A DNA stretch of 64,000 nucleotides from Pyxidicoccus trucidator (GCF_010894435.1 NZ_JAAIXZ010000014.1:1-64000); one strand, 5' to 3'. Positions 51,801-60,862 are shown, counted from the stretch's first letter. Notes: generated from the letters alone by a model not told the origin. Program-made: numbers and translations.

Positions 51801-54621
51801 AGTGGAGCTGAGCCGGCGCTATGGCGACCCGACGCAGGAGTGCCGATGTCTGACCACGTTCGCCGGGGGGGTGAGCCATTGGCGGACGCCGTACCGGGCC
51901 AACATCTCGCTGCTGCGGCGGGCCATCACCGTGGGACTGGAGGGCAACGAGTTCCTGTTCGCCAGCTATGCCGCCACGCAGGTGGTGGAGGTCCTGTTCG
52001 CCATGGGCACGGAGCTGTCCGTCGTCCACGCCGAATGCGAGGCCAGCCTGGCCTTCATCCAGAAGGTCGACCACCGGGACATGGCGAGCCTCCTCTGCGC
52101 CTACCGTCAGGCCATCCGGTGCCTCCAGGACAGGACCCACCAGCGGGCGCGCTACGACGATGCTGCGTTCACCGAGAAGGAGTACCTCGACACCATCCGC
52201 GACAGCCCCCTGGTGCTCTGCGAGTACCAGATCCTGCGCCTCCAGACGTCCTTCCTGCTGGGCGACCTCGCGGATGCGCTGGAGATGCGCCGCGCCGCCC
52301 GCCGCCGCTTCCACCTGGTGCGGCCCCTGTTGCCCTCCATCGACTACACCTTCTACTCGGCGCTGACGCTCGCGGCGTACCACCCCGCGGCCCCTGACTC
52401 GGAGAAGGGCTTCCTCCTGGCCCGCTTCAGGGAGCACCTGGACCAGCTCGACACGTGGGCCCGGGGCTTCCCCGGGAACTTCCGCCAGAAGCACCTGCTG
52501 GTCGCCGCCGAGCTCGCCCGCCTCGAGGGTCGCCATGACGATGCGATGCACCTGTACGACTCGGCCATCGACGCCGCACATCAGAACGAGTTCCCCCAGG
52601 ACGAGGCGCTCGCCCACGACCTGGCGGGCCGCTTCTACCGCGCGCGGGGACACCGCCGCATCGCCTCCCTCTACCTGGGCGCCGCCGTGAAGGGCTTCGC
52701 CCGCTGGGGCGCCAGGGCCAAGGCCGCGGCCCTCGAGGAGGAGTTCCCGGACCTCGCCCTCGCCGGGGCCCTGCCCTGGAAGACCCCCACCACGCGAGAG
52801 CATGGGGAGGCCCGCGGCGCCAGCCTCGACCTGCTCAGCATCCTCAAGGCCGCGCAGACCCTCTCCGGAGAAGTGGTCCTCGACAGGCTCCTCGAGAAGC
52901 TGATGACAGTCTGTCTGGAGGTCGCCGGCGCTCAGTGCGGCGCCCTGGTCCTCCACGAGGAGGGCTCGCTCTTCGTTCGCGCCCGCGGCTCCACCTCCGA
53001 GCCCGTCTCCCTCGAGCGCACGCCCTTCCACGCCTCTCCGCATGTGCCCCCGACCATGGTGGCCCACGCCTACGACTCCGGGGACGCCGTCGTCCTCGCC
53101 GATGCCCGTCAGGGCGCCTTCTCCTCCGACCCCTACGTCGTCTCCCACGCCCTCAAGTCCGCACTCGCCGTCCCCATCCGCCGTCAGTCCACCTCCGTTG
53201 GCGTGCTCTATCTCGAGAACAATCTCGCCACCCGCGCCTTCTCGTCCGACCGGGTCCGCATCCTCCAGCTCCTCTCCTCCCAGATGGCCATCTCCCTGGA
53301 GAACAGCCTCCTCTTCGAGAAGCTCCAGGTCGAAGTCGAGGAGCGCCGCCGGGTCGAGCGCGCCGTCCGCTTCCTCGCCGAGTCCTCCACGGGCATGGCC
53401 GAGTCCCTCGACTACGAGACGACGGTGAGCCGCGCCGCCCACCTCGCCGTTCCCTTCCTCGCCGACTGCTGTGGAGTCGCGGTGCTCGACGAGCCCCAGA
53501 AGCCCCGCTGCGTCGCCGTCGCCTGCGCCACCCCCGCCAGCGAGGCGCGCCTGCGTGAGCTCCAGCAGCGACATCCCCTTCGTTGGGACTCAGGGCTGCC
53601 GGAGGTGGTGGCGCTGCGCACCGGCGCGCCGCTGCTCGTCCCCGAGGTCTCCGACGAGCACCTCCGGACGTTCAGCCTGGATGACGGGCACCTCGAGCGG
53701 CTGCGCTCGCTCGGAATCCAATCCGCCATGGCCGTGCCGCTCATCGCCCAGGACAGGAGCTTCGGCTCCATCTGCTTCTTCCGGGTGACTCCCGGGCATC
53801 GCTACGGGCCCGCGGACCTCGCGCTCGCCCAGGAGCTGGCGCGGCGCATCGCCACCTCCATCGACAATGCCCGGCTGTACCGCGAGGCCCGCGAGGCCAT
53901 CCGCCTGCGCGACGAGTTCCTCTCCATCGCCGCCCATGAGCTGTACACCCCGCTCACCTCGCTCAAGCTCTCCATGCAGGGGCTGGAGCGCCCTTCCCAG
54001 CCCGCCATGCCCGAGGTCGTCTCCCGCGTCTCCAGGACCGCCCGGATGCAGATACGCCGGCTCACCCGCCTCATCGACGAGCTCCTCTCCGTCTCCCGCC
54101 TCCAGGAGGGCCAGGTGCCCTTCCAGCTCGAGGAGGTGGACCTCGCCGCCGTCACCCGCGACGTCGCCGAGTACTTCAGTGAGGAGTCCGCCCGCTCCCA
54201 CTCACCCGTCATCCTCCACGCGGAGACGCCGGTCATCGGCCGCTGGGACAGGACCCGCCTCGAGCAGGTCATCACCAACCTCCTCGCCAATGCCCTCAAG
54301 TTCGGCAACGGACAGCCCATCGAGCTCTCCGCCATCCAGGAAGGTGGCGTCGCGCTCCTCACCGTGAAGGACCACGGCATCGGCATCGCGCCGGACAGGC
54401 TCACCCACATCTTCGGGCGCTTCGCGAGGGCCGTCTCCTCGCGCGAGTACGGGGGGCTCGGCCTCGGGCTCTACATCGCGCACGAAATCGTCTCGGCGTT
54501 TGGCGGCTCCATCCACGTCGACAGCACGCCCGGTGTCGGCACCTGCTTCACCGTGCTGCTTCCGCGAATGCGCCCCCCTGTCTCGGCCGTCACTGCCGAG
54601 CAGGTGGTCGGGCATGCGTGA
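48895..54621 (+). CDS. Giant hybrid kinase: Ser/Thr kinase - AAA ATPase - TPR-like - GAF - GAF - histidine kinase
   Basis: A 1,908-residue cytoplasmic protein (start TTG 48895 gives MLQIPGYRDF, the usual family start; TTG 48865 is an alternative). Domains: kinase (about 1-265; NVIHRDINPSN, MIDFGTAT); AAA/STAND-type ATPase with Walker A VTGEAGSGKSSL near 318 and Walker B LVLFMDDMQW; helical repeats (about 700-1280); GAF (about 1305-1450); second GAF (about 1480-1650); HisKA with AAHELYTPLTSLKL near 1680; ATPase domain with VITNLLANALKFG, VKDHGIGIAP and EYGGLGLGLYIAHEI. It lacks a receiver domain. Family members combine two kinase chemistries; the H-box has Tyr where Arg is usual. Confidence 0.9.
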   Translation: MLQIPGYRDFLQIHQGRRYAVFRVRDERSGGPRVIKMVQPGTAGADATAALRHEHTVLRGLNLPGVVKPLALEEVAGVLALVLEDAGPFDLEHRLGQAPLATELFLELAVQLTDIVLSLHQRNVIHRDINPSNVVVRPDTRQLTMIDFGTATKASGLVGASEGTLSYIAPEQTGRMNRLVDHRADLYALGATFYEMLTGVPPFVSADPIELIHAHLARPPVPPEQLNPLISKVLSDIVLKLLAKMPEERYQSAEALDFDLREAWRQWKAVGAIAPFTLAWHDLARELVISNTLYGRERELAELRGALERVRAGPSEVLLVTGEAGSGKSSLVHELHGRFGKGARFLFGKFDPLHGNVPHASLVKALGGLVRSLLQEPPATVLSWSQRLRDALGSSGVILLRFVPELARLLGEQPLPPPLEAAETERRFQFAFQSFLQVFATRESPLVLFMDDMQWADAGSLQLFRSLTTATDLHHVLFVGAYRSPEVGPDHRLTRTLGEMRAAGATLKTLEVPPLDLHALIHLCSDTLHGGPGRVEPLAELLLRKTAGNPFFVKRLLRFLHQSGLLVFDAERGGWTWDLERIVQVEATENVVELMLLAIRRLPALTQQLLKVASCFRDRVDLWLLSAVVGKSAEDTAGALWSALQEGLLVPAGQGPRFVGGGRASESPAARAATYRFVHDRIQQAIYSLLSDEERRHLHRELGRRLLEGVAESELDERIFEVVDHLDMGLEPGQRLEPAERLQLAGLYLRAGGKAEATSALGSALVYLKHGLELLPGDAWRSLPELALRLHRQAAECAHLTGDHRLAEELIQAALPHVTSDLEKVNLYEIHITAYTLARNYREAIRWGREGLRLMREEPPEHDLERAIAEEATAVGALLRGRTREELLAAPSTRDPWLLTLMRFTSSIVMAAYFEDQQALFAFLQARMLHLALEHGHSRYSSHSYLGYAMTVGVATGDYDTGMLIGETGVELSRRYGDPTQECRCLTTFAGGVSHWRTPYRANISLLRRAITVGLEGNEFLFASYAATQVVEVLFAMGTELSVVHAECEASLAFIQKVDHRDMASLLCAYRQAIRCLQDRTHQRARYDDAAFTEKEYLDTIRDSPLVLCEYQILRLQTSFLLGDLADALEMRRAARRRFHLVRPLLPSIDYTFYSALTLAAYHPAAPDSEKGFLLARFREHLDQLDTWARGFPGNFRQKHLLVAAELARLEGRHDDAMHLYDSAIDAAHQNEFPQDEALAHDLAGRFYRARGHRRIASLYLGAAVKGFARWGARAKAAALEEEFPDLALAGALPWKTPTTREHGEARGASLDLLSILKAAQTLSGEVVLDRLLEKLMTVCLEVAGAQCGALVLHEEGSLFVRARGSTSEPVSLERTPFHASPHVPPTMVAHAYDSGDAVVLADARQGAFSSDPYVVSHALKSALAVPIRRQSTSVGVLYLENNLATRAFSSDRVRILQLLSSQMAISLENSLLFEKLQVEVEERRRVERAVRFLAESSTGMAESLDYETTVSRAAHLAVPFLADCCGVAVLDEPQKPRCVAVACATPASEARLRELQQRHPLRWDSGLPEVVALRTGAPLLVPEVSDEHLRTFSLDDGHLERLRSLGIQSAMAVPLIAQDRSFGSICFFRVTPGHRYGPADLALAQELARRIATSIDNARLYREAREAIRLRDEFLSIAAHELYTPLTSLKLSMQGLERPSQPAMPEVVSRVSRTARMQIRRLTRLIDELLSVSRLQEGQVPFQLEEVDLAAVTRDVAEYFSEESARSHSPVILHAETPVIGRWDRTRLEQVITNLLANALKFGNGQPIELSAIQEGGVALLTVKDHGIGIAPDRLTHIFGRFARAVSSREYGGLGLGLYIAHEIVSAFGGSIHVDSTPGVGTCFTVLLPRMRPPVSAVTAEQVVGHA

Positions 54622-54669
54622 GGGTACCATGCCGAGCGGCAGTCACACCCGGCAGTCCTGGAGCACCCC

Positions 54670-55161
54670 ATGGTTCGAATCCTCAGCGGCGTCCTGCTCG
54701 TCCTCACCCTGAGCGGTTGCGCAGCGACGCCTCCTCGCCAACCCGCCACCGCCTCGCCCACAGGAGCCGCACCCATGCGCCTCGGCAACTTTTCCGTGAG
54801 CCTCGCCGTCAAGGACCTCGCCGTCTCCCGCGCGTTCTACGAGAAGCTCGGCTTCCGAGCCATCGGCGGTGACGCGGCCCAGAACTGGCTCATCCTGCAG
54901 AACGAAACCAGCACCATCGGCCTCTTCCAGGGCATGTTCGACAAGAACCTCCTGACCTTCAATCCGGGCTGGGACCGCAACGCCAGTCCATTGGCCGACT
55001 TCGACGACGTGCGCGAGCTCCAGCGGACGCTCCAGGCCCGAGGCCTCACCCTCGCATCCGCCGCGGACGAAGCCTCCACCGGCCCCGCGAGCCTCATGCT
55101 CATCGACCCCGATGGCAACCCCATCCTGATTGATCAGCACGTCCCGAAGCCGGCGCGCTGA
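54670..55161 (+). CDS. VOC-fold lipoprotein
   Basis: A 163-residue predicted lipoprotein ([17 protein letters not shown]). The rest is a glyoxalase/bleomycin-resistance-like VOC domain (about 36-160), with [45 protein letters not shown] and [19 protein letters not shown]. Function is open; export of a VOC domain is unusual. It starts 48 bases after the giant kinase, on the same strand, and may be co-transcribed. Confidence 0.82.
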   Translation: MVRILSGVLLVLTLSGCAATPPRQPATASPTGAAPMRLGNFSVSLAVKDLAVSRAFYEKLGFRAIGGDAAQNWLILQNETSTIGLFQGMFDKNLLTFNPGWDRNASPLADFDDVRELQRTLQARGLTLASAADEASTGPASLMLIDPDGNPILIDQHVPKPAR

Positions 55162-55200
55162 CGGGCTTGGGGCGACCCGTTATCTGCGGTACGAACGCGC

Positions 55201-55770
55201 ATGCGCCTCGCAGTGACTGGCTCGCACCGGGTGGGAAAGTCGACGCTCATTGAAGCGCTGGAGGAACGACTCGCGGAGTATCGGGTCGTCGACGAGCCGT
55301 ACCACCTGCTCGAAGAGGAAGGTTACGAGTTCGCTTCTCCTCCGAGCTTGGAAGACTTCCTCGAACAGCTCCGTCGCTCGATGGAGTTGCTCGAAGAGGA
55401 GGAGGGCGCGCGAAAAGTCCTGTTTGATCGCTGCCCCCTCGATTTTCTTGGGTACCTCCTGACGCACGAGGACGCAGCTTCGTTCGACCTGGACGAGTGG
55501 CTTGCCCGGATTCGTTCCACCACCCGGACCCTGGAGCTCGTCGTCTTCGTGCCCATCGAGGAGCGGGAGCGCATCAAGCTCCCTGCACACGAAGATGCCG
55601 AGCTGAGGGCGGAGGTGGACGAGAAGCTCGCCTGGCTGCTGCTCGACGACCCTTTTGAGCTGGGAGTGGAAGTTCTATCCGTCCACGGGTCCACGGCCGC
55701 GCGGGTCACCCAGGTCCTCGATCGCCTTGGGCGAGGCCGTCCCCGCGAGTCACGGCCCCGGGGGGACTGA
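55201..55770 (+). CDS. P-loop NTPase, AAA/kinase-like
   Basis: A 189-residue soluble protein. Walker A is GSHRVGKSTL at 7-16, close to the N-terminus as in small nucleotide-kinase-like enzymes. Further marks: DEPYHLL at about 30, KVLFDRCPLDFLGYLL near 75 (DR/CP region), and FVPIEERERI near 115. This fits the AAA_28/nucleoside-kinase-like group. Substrate unknown. It lies in a same-strand run with the neighbouring VOC and DUF998 genes. Confidence 0.75.
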   Translation: MRLAVTGSHRVGKSTLIEALEERLAEYRVVDEPYHLLEEEGYEFASPPSLEDFLEQLRRSMELLEEEEGARKVLFDRCPLDFLGYLLTHEDAASFDLDEWLARIRSTTRTLELVVFVPIEERERIKLPAHEDAELRAEVDEKLAWLLLDDPFELGVEVLSVHGSTAARVTQVLDRLGRGRPRESRPRGD

Positions 55771-55774
55771 CCTC

Positions 55775-56386
55775 TTGCGAACCATCGCCTTTGCCTGCGC
55801 GATCCTGAGCCTGCTCATCCTGGCTGGCGCGGCCATCGCGGGCGGTCTGGCCTATCCGGGTTACGACCATCTTCGGCAGTACATCAGCGAATTGGGCGCG
55901 ACCGGTGCGGACACCGGACAGGCGGTCAGTCTCGCCTTCATGGCCTCGGGCGCACTGCTGGCCGCCTTCTGGCTGATGTGCGCCGGGCTGTTTCCGAAGT
56001 CGCCGCTGCTGTTCATCGGCTTCGGCCTCAGCGCGCTGAACGGCCTCGGCCTGTTCTTCGGCGGCGTCTTCCGCTGCGACTTCCAATGCTCGATGGAGTC
56101 GCCCAGCAAGGCGGCGATGCTGCACGAGCTTCTCGGCGGGCTCGGCTATCTGGCGGGGATCGTCGGGGTCTTTGTAATCGGCCTGGCGATGCGGAGCCGC
56201 CCCGCCGGCCGAGGCCTGTTCACCGTCGCCCTGTGGTGCGGCGTGCCGGCGGCCCTGGCGATCTGGCTGATCGATCCTACCTTCGAGTTCGACGGCGCCG
56301 CGCAGCGGGTGCTCGAGTTCGCGCTGGCGGTGTGGACCGTGGCCGTCGCCCTTTCCGTCCGCCGCCCCGCAGGAGCCGTCGGATGA
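55775..56386 (+). CDS. DUF998 membrane protein
   Basis: A 203-residue membrane protein of about six helices. TTG 55775 follows a GGGGGG purine run and lies 4 bases after the upstream stop; longer versions overlap the P-loop gene. Family signs are GYDHLRQYISELGATGADTGQ after helix 1, the loop FFGGVFRCDFQCSM, and LHELLGGLGYLAGIVGVFVIG. Function of DUF998 is unknown. Its codon use differs somewhat from nearby genes. Confidence 0.82.
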   Translation: MRTIAFACAILSLLILAGAAIAGGLAYPGYDHLRQYISELGATGADTGQAVSLAFMASGALLAAFWLMCAGLFPKSPLLFIGFGLSALNGLGLFFGGVFRCDFQCSMESPSKAAMLHELLGGLGYLAGIVGVFVIGLAMRSRPAGRGLFTVALWCGVPAALAIWLIDPTFEFDGAAQRVLEFALAVWTVAVALSVRRPAGAVG

Positions 56387-56580
56387 CCCCGCCCGCCTCC
56401 AGGGCTTGAAGCGGCGGTGCCTCGCGGTGGAGATGCCCGCCAGCGCGCCGGTCGACTGCGCCCTGCGACGTCTGGCGCCGGATTTCGACCGCTGGCCCCG
56501 ACCGACCCGCCGCCCTCGCGCGGGAGTGCCACCTTAGGCCTGCTTCGACCCTTTCCATCATCGACAATGGAGACACGCCC

Positions 56581-56952
56581 ATGCGAACCGCGACCCCCAG
56601 CACCGCGTACCGGGCCGCCCTTGGCCTCGCTCTCTTCGCCTCGTTCAGCCTGATCTGGCTGAGCCTCGGCGTCGGCATCATCGGCGCGGACGGCGACCGC
56701 ACCAACCTGCTCTACAGCGGGGTGCTGCTCGTCGGCCTCGCCGGTGCCTTCATCGTGCGCCTGCGCGCGGCCGGCATGGCGCGCACGCTGGTCGCGATGG
56801 CCTTCACGCAAGCCGCGATCGCGGTAGTCGCGGTGCTCGCCGGATGGGGGCTGCCGTGGAGCCCGCCTGTCGAGATCCTGGCGCTCAACGCTGGCTTCGT
56901 CGCGCTGTTTCTCGGAGCCGCCTGGCTGTTCCAGCGCGGTGCGCACGGGTGA
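56581..56952 (+). CDS. Small four-helix membrane protein
   Basis: A 123-residue protein with four membrane helices (ALGLALFASFSLIWLSLGVGII; LLYSGVLLVGLAGAFIV; LVAMAFTQAAIAVVAVLAGW; ILALNAGFVALFLGAAWLF). It has no recognised family. The 194 bases before it, after DUF998, contain no clear gene. Similar proteins in proteobacteria often accompany DUF998 genes, so the two may have moved together. Confidence 0.7.
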   Translation: MRTATPSTAYRAALGLALFASFSLIWLSLGVGIIGADGDRTNLLYSGVLLVGLAGAFIVRLRAAGMARTLVAMAFTQAAIAVVAVLAGWGLPWSPPVEILALNAGFVALFLGAAWLFQRGAHG

Positions 56953-56968
56953 GCTCAAGGTGGCTGGC

Positions 56969-58186
56969 TCACGGCGAATCCTCCACTCCAGGCTCAGGGA
57001 GCGCGGGGACGGGGGTCACCTTCCACAGCTGCCCCGAGTCATTGCAGCCTGTCTTGTCGAGGATGGGGATGTTGTTGGCCCTGCTGTCATTGACGATGTC
57101 CAGTGATAGCGCGTCGCCCTGCGCCTGGGTCGTCAGCCGGTAGATGCCGTTGGGCTCCGGAGTCAGCTTCCATCGCTGCTCCGGAACAGCCGCCGATTTG
57201 ACGAGGAGGGGGCGATTGCTGGCGGTGTTGGCCAGGGACAGGCTGGTCCCATGCCACTGGGTCGTCAGTCGGTAGAAGCCGTTGGCCTCCGGAGTCAGCT
57301 TCCACAGCTGTCCCCAGTAGTCGCCCGTCTTGGCGAGGATGGGCACGTTGTTGGCCTTGCCGTCAGAGAGAATGTCCAGCGACATGCCATCGCCCTGCCA
57401 CAGGGTCGTCAACCGGTAGTAGCAGCGGGCATCGAAGGCGGCGGACACCGGCGGCGGGGTGGGGGGCGTGGTCGTGGGCACCTGCCACACCTGCTGGAGC
57501 AGCGCGAGCATGCCCGGGTCGTGCTTGCCCAGCTCTTCACGCGTGAAGGGATAGAAGTCGTTACGGCCGAAAAACGCCTCCGAGTTCTCCGCGAAGTACT
57601 CCCCCACGTCAGTCATGGCATAGGCACGTTCGAACGTGTTGGGCTGCTCGGGCCCACGCCAGCGCTCCACGCGGTCGTAGCTCTTGCATGCCCTGGCGTG
57701 CTCATAGACAGCCGCGAGGCCGGCGTGCTCCCAGCCGAGCACCTGGTCATGATAGGCGTGGCTGAGCTCGTGGAGCACGAACACGGGCATCCGCTTGGAT
57801 TCCTCCTCGAAGATGAAGACATTCGAAAACTCGACGCTCTTCAACATCGCCAGGTTGCGACCATTCTGGCTCATCCAGGATTCGGAAAGATGGTACGTAG
57901 CCCTCGGCTTCTCGTTGGGATAGGGCGGCGACAGCCACAGCGTCACCTTGCGGAGCTGAGCCACGGGGCCCGCGGGGACGATCCGGACGACATCCTTGAG
58001 CTGCGCCGCCAGGAGCACCAGGGCCTTGTCCGTCGCGGGCTTGTTCGCCGCTGTCAGCAGGCGGTCATCGATGCGAACCGTCCAGCCCTCGAGGGTCTGG
58101 GTCTGGTAGGTGGGAACGGGGCTGGCCGCGGAGGCGACGCAAGCGAATGCCAGGGCGGCCAGGAGGGGCCATTTTGGAGAGCGCAT
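56969..58186 (-). CDS. Secreted zinc metallopeptidase with ricin-type lectin domain
   Basis: A 405-residue exported protein (MRSPKWPLLAALAFACVASA). The catalytic half has HELSH at 139-143, with a likely third ligand Glu in YFAENSEAFFG about 62 residues later. The C-terminal half (about 250-395) is a ricin B-type beta-trefoil: three repeats of the form YRLTTxWQGDxxSLDI ... QLWKLTPEANGF. The lectin would target the protease to glycans. Likely secreted by the general pathway. Confidence 0.83.
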   Translation of the reverse strand: MRSPKWPLLAALAFACVASAASPVPTYQTQTLEGWTVRIDDRLLTAANKPATDKALVLLAAQLKDVVRIVPAGPVAQLRKVTLWLSPPYPNEKPRATYHLSESWMSQNGRNLAMLKSVEFSNVFIFEEESKRMPVFVLHELSHAYHDQVLGWEHAGLAAVYEHARACKSYDRVERWRGPEQPNTFERAYAMTDVGEYFAENSEAFFGRNDFYPFTREELGKHDPGMLALLQQVWQVPTTTPPTPPPVSAAFDARCYYRLTTLWQGDGMSLDILSDGKANNVPILAKTGDYWGQLWKLTPEANGFYRLTTQWHGTSLSLANTASNRPLLVKSAAVPEQRWKLTPEPNGIYRLTTQAQGDALSLDIVNDSRANNIPILDKTGCNDSGQLWKVTPVPALPEPGVEDSP

Positions 58187-58471
58187 GCCTCATCCTACTG
58201 CCCGCGTGGCAGGCAGCGCCCACCCTCCACGCTGGCGATTCCCGCCGCCTCCACATTTTCCGGCATGCAGCCGCGTCTTCACGGAACGCTCCCGCGTCCC
58301 GGCGAGACGCGGTCGCCCTGAGCCGGAGCGACTGGCTCCGGGCCCGAGGACGAAGAGCGCCCACGGCGAACAGCCTTGCGCGCCATGGAGAAGGAGCCGC
58401 CGGTGCCTCTGGCACGCTCGTTGCGACCGGGCCTTCCACAGAAGGCTCGCTTCGCTCACGGGAGGAACTCG

Positions 58472-58828
58472 GTGCTCGTCATCCGGGATGATCAAATCGC
58501 CGCCCTCCGGCAAGCCCGCGGCGAAGCCTTCGAGCGCCGCGTCGAGGCGCTGCTCCGAGCCCAGCTGCCGGAGTGGCGCGACGCGCCGGAAGGAATGGTT
58601 CGCCAGCTCGTCACCGCCGCCCGTGCGCGAGCGGCGCGTCACGCCATCTTCCAGCCCGCGGATCTGGAGCGCTTCATCCTCTATGCCGGACGCTACGGGG
58701 CAGATCTCGGCGAGACGCCGGAGACCGGGTGGGCCCGGCCCATCCTCGAGGATCGGTCCAGGCTCGGGCGGCAGAAGCTCGACGCCCTCGACGCGCTGGG
58801 GCGCTCACCGCTCGCCCGGAGCCGCTGA
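58472..58828 (+). CDS. Small accessory protein of a toxin-like operon
   Basis: A 118-residue soluble helical protein. GTG 58472 is chosen because GGAGG (58461-58465) lies 6 bases before it and the conserved-looking start VIRDDQIAALRQARGEAFERRV begins there. Later parts: DLERFILYAGRYGADLGE and WARPILEDRSRLG. This resembles small proteins often encoded beside type VI secretion effectors (IRDxQMxAL... family), but I cannot name it. Its stop overlaps the next start by one base (TGATG). Confidence 0.6.
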   Translation: MLVIRDDQIAALRQARGEAFERRVEALLRAQLPEWRDAPEGMVRQLVTAARARAARHAIFQPADLERFILYAGRYGADLGETPETGWARPILEDRSRLGRQKLDALDALGRSPLARSR

Positions 58829-60843
58829 TGCCCATCATCACCGCCCAGCCCGGGACCCCGGAGGAAGTCGAGGAGCATGCGCTGAGCTGCTCCCCCACCC
58901 GTGTCATCGTCACGGTGTGCAACGCCGGCACCGAGAACCGCGCGGGGGGCACCGGCGTTCGCCTGACGCTGCTGGCAGACGGGCCGAGCGCGGAAGGCAC
59001 CACCGATGCGCACGGCGTCGTGACCTTCACGATCACCGACCTCGACCAGGGCAGCGCCGAGCTCACGCTCACGTCCACGAACCCGAAGCGTCCCGCGAAG
59101 GCCTGTCAGCGCAGCGTGACGCGCGGCGAGTACCATGCCGTCCCCCTGGAGCTGGGAAGCCACATCGCGGCGATCGACATCCTCCACGGCGACGACGTGG
59201 CCGGCGAGGGCGACCTCATCCAGTTCGTCAATCTCCCGGCGGAGGAGGCGTGGCTCGCCCGGACGAAGGCGCCGAACCTGGACCGGCTGTCGACATGCAT
59301 CCGCGTCCGGGTGCGGTTCCACTACCCATGCGTCGAGCCGTTCACCGTCAAGATGGCCGCCTCCGTCGACAACGCCATCTACACGGCCCATGAGAGGGAG
59401 CGGAACGCGCGGTACAAGCCCGTACCGGAAGATCCCGAGGGCGGTGTCAAAAGCACTACCGACGACAAGGGCATGGCCACGCTCCCCGACGACTTCCGGG
59501 TGACCGCGGCCGGTGGCGACCGCTATCGCTTCGAAGCCGTGGACTCCTATGGGAACGGGGTCAGGACGGAGAACGCGTCCATCGTGACGCGCCGGCTCTT
59601 CTTCCTTCAACCCCTGCTGATGACAGGGCTGACGAACCAGCCCACCCGCGAGCTGTCGGTGCTGACCGAGGAGTACCGGACGCACCACGTCGAGCTCGTC
59701 ATCCTCGAGCCCGTGGACATGGCCTACATCTCGAACGTGGGCCTGTCCAACATGGATGACTTCAAGGTCAAGGCCCGGGAGGCCTGCCCGGAGAGCGAAT
59801 ACACGCCATACGTCATCTTCGTCGCGTTCGCCGAACAGCTCGCCGAACGCGCGGATGGCCTCTCGCTCAAGAACAACTACACCGTGAGACCGGGCATGCC
59901 GGACTACACCATCCTGTGCCTGGCAACACTATGGACCGGCTTCGGCGACGGCATCCCCTGGCTGCTCGATGCCACGTTCACACCGGACGCGCCCAGGGAC
60001 GACGATCTGGAGAATGACGCGGAGGAGCTCAGGCTTGCGTTCGACGCGTATGATGCGAAGCGCGATACGTTCGAACTGGAGCGCTCCGAGCTCAACGAGG
60101 AGTGGACTCTCCTCCGAAAGGATGCGGAGGGCGTGACGGAGCAGTCAGATGGCTTCGCGGCACTGAAGGACAGGAAAGAGGAACTCGACGAGAAGCAACG
60201 GCTCCTCGACGAACGAAAAGAGGATCTCGACGCCGAGGAGGACGACCTCTCGCAGAGGCAGGAGGACATCGATGCGCGCCGGCAGGTAACGGCCTTGGAG
60301 CCCATCGACCTCACAGACTACTGCATCGCCGTCAACAAGGAGGGCGGGACCGACGTGGGGCCGTTCAAGCGAATCGTCATCAAGCTGGGCGACGCCGTCG
60401 AACAGGAGATGACCGGAACGCTGAGGGTCAGCTACCAGAAGATTGGCTACCAGCGCGGCGGCCTCAGCATCCCCAAGACCAACCTCTGCGCCGTGGCGAC
60501 ACGCATCAACGGGAAACCGAAGGACGCGTCGGGGCAGAACCAGATCCTGATTCACGAGATCGGGCACCAGATTGGCATGGTTCCAAGCCATGATCCCCAG
60601 GGCAACGTCGGGCCCAGGAGCGCGGCCGAGCTCGACCGCCACGCGAACCAGTACGAGGGCAGGGGACACAATGGCTCTCATTGCTGCAATGGGCTGGATG
60701 CAATGGCCGAGGACTACCAGAAAGTGAAAGAGGGCGCCCTGTGTGTGATGTTCGGCTCTGTGCATGCGCCCACCACGTTCTGCGTGGACTGCGCGAGCGC
60801 GGTTCGCCGCAAGGACTTGAGTGCTGGATTCACTTTCGTCTGA
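58828..60843 (+). CDS. Large zinc metallopeptidase, secreted-toxin candidate
   Basis: A 671-residue protein without a signal peptide. N-terminal part: an Ig-like domain (about 25-105, VIVTVCNAGTENRAGGTGV, GVVTFTITD) and further beta-rich domains to about 290. A charged coiled coil lies at about 400-485 (FELERSELNEEWTLLRKDAE). The C-terminal catalytic domain has HEIGHQIGMVPSH at 576-588, a metzincin-like zinc site in which the third His comes two residues later than usual. Flanked by small tightly spaced genes, this layout fits an effector delivered by a contact-dependent system such as T6SS; no VgrG, Hcp or PAAR gene is visible. Confidence 0.72.
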   Translation: MPIITAQPGTPEEVEEHALSCSPTRVIVTVCNAGTENRAGGTGVRLTLLADGPSAEGTTDAHGVVTFTITDLDQGSAELTLTSTNPKRPAKACQRSVTRGEYHAVPLELGSHIAAIDILHGDDVAGEGDLIQFVNLPAEEAWLARTKAPNLDRLSTCIRVRVRFHYPCVEPFTVKMAASVDNAIYTAHERERNARYKPVPEDPEGGVKSTTDDKGMATLPDDFRVTAAGGDRYRFEAVDSYGNGVRTENASIVTRRLFFLQPLLMTGLTNQPTRELSVLTEEYRTHHVELVILEPVDMAYISNVGLSNMDDFKVKAREACPESEYTPYVIFVAFAEQLAERADGLSLKNNYTVRPGMPDYTILCLATLWTGFGDGIPWLLDATFTPDAPRDDDLENDAEELRLAFDAYDAKRDTFELERSELNEEWTLLRKDAEGVTEQSDGFAALKDRKEELDEKQRLLDERKEDLDAEEDDLSQRQEDIDARRQVTALEPIDLTDYCIAVNKEGGTDVGPFKRIVIKLGDAVEQEMTGTLRVSYQKIGYQRGGLSIPKTNLCAVATRINGKPKDASGQNQILIHEIGHQIGMVPSHDPQGNVGPRSAAELDRHANQYEGRGHNGSHCCNGLDAMAEDYQKVKEGALCVMFGSVHAPTTFCVDCASAVRRKDLSAGFTFV

Positions 60844-60862
60844 GCCACGGAGAGGTGATGTC

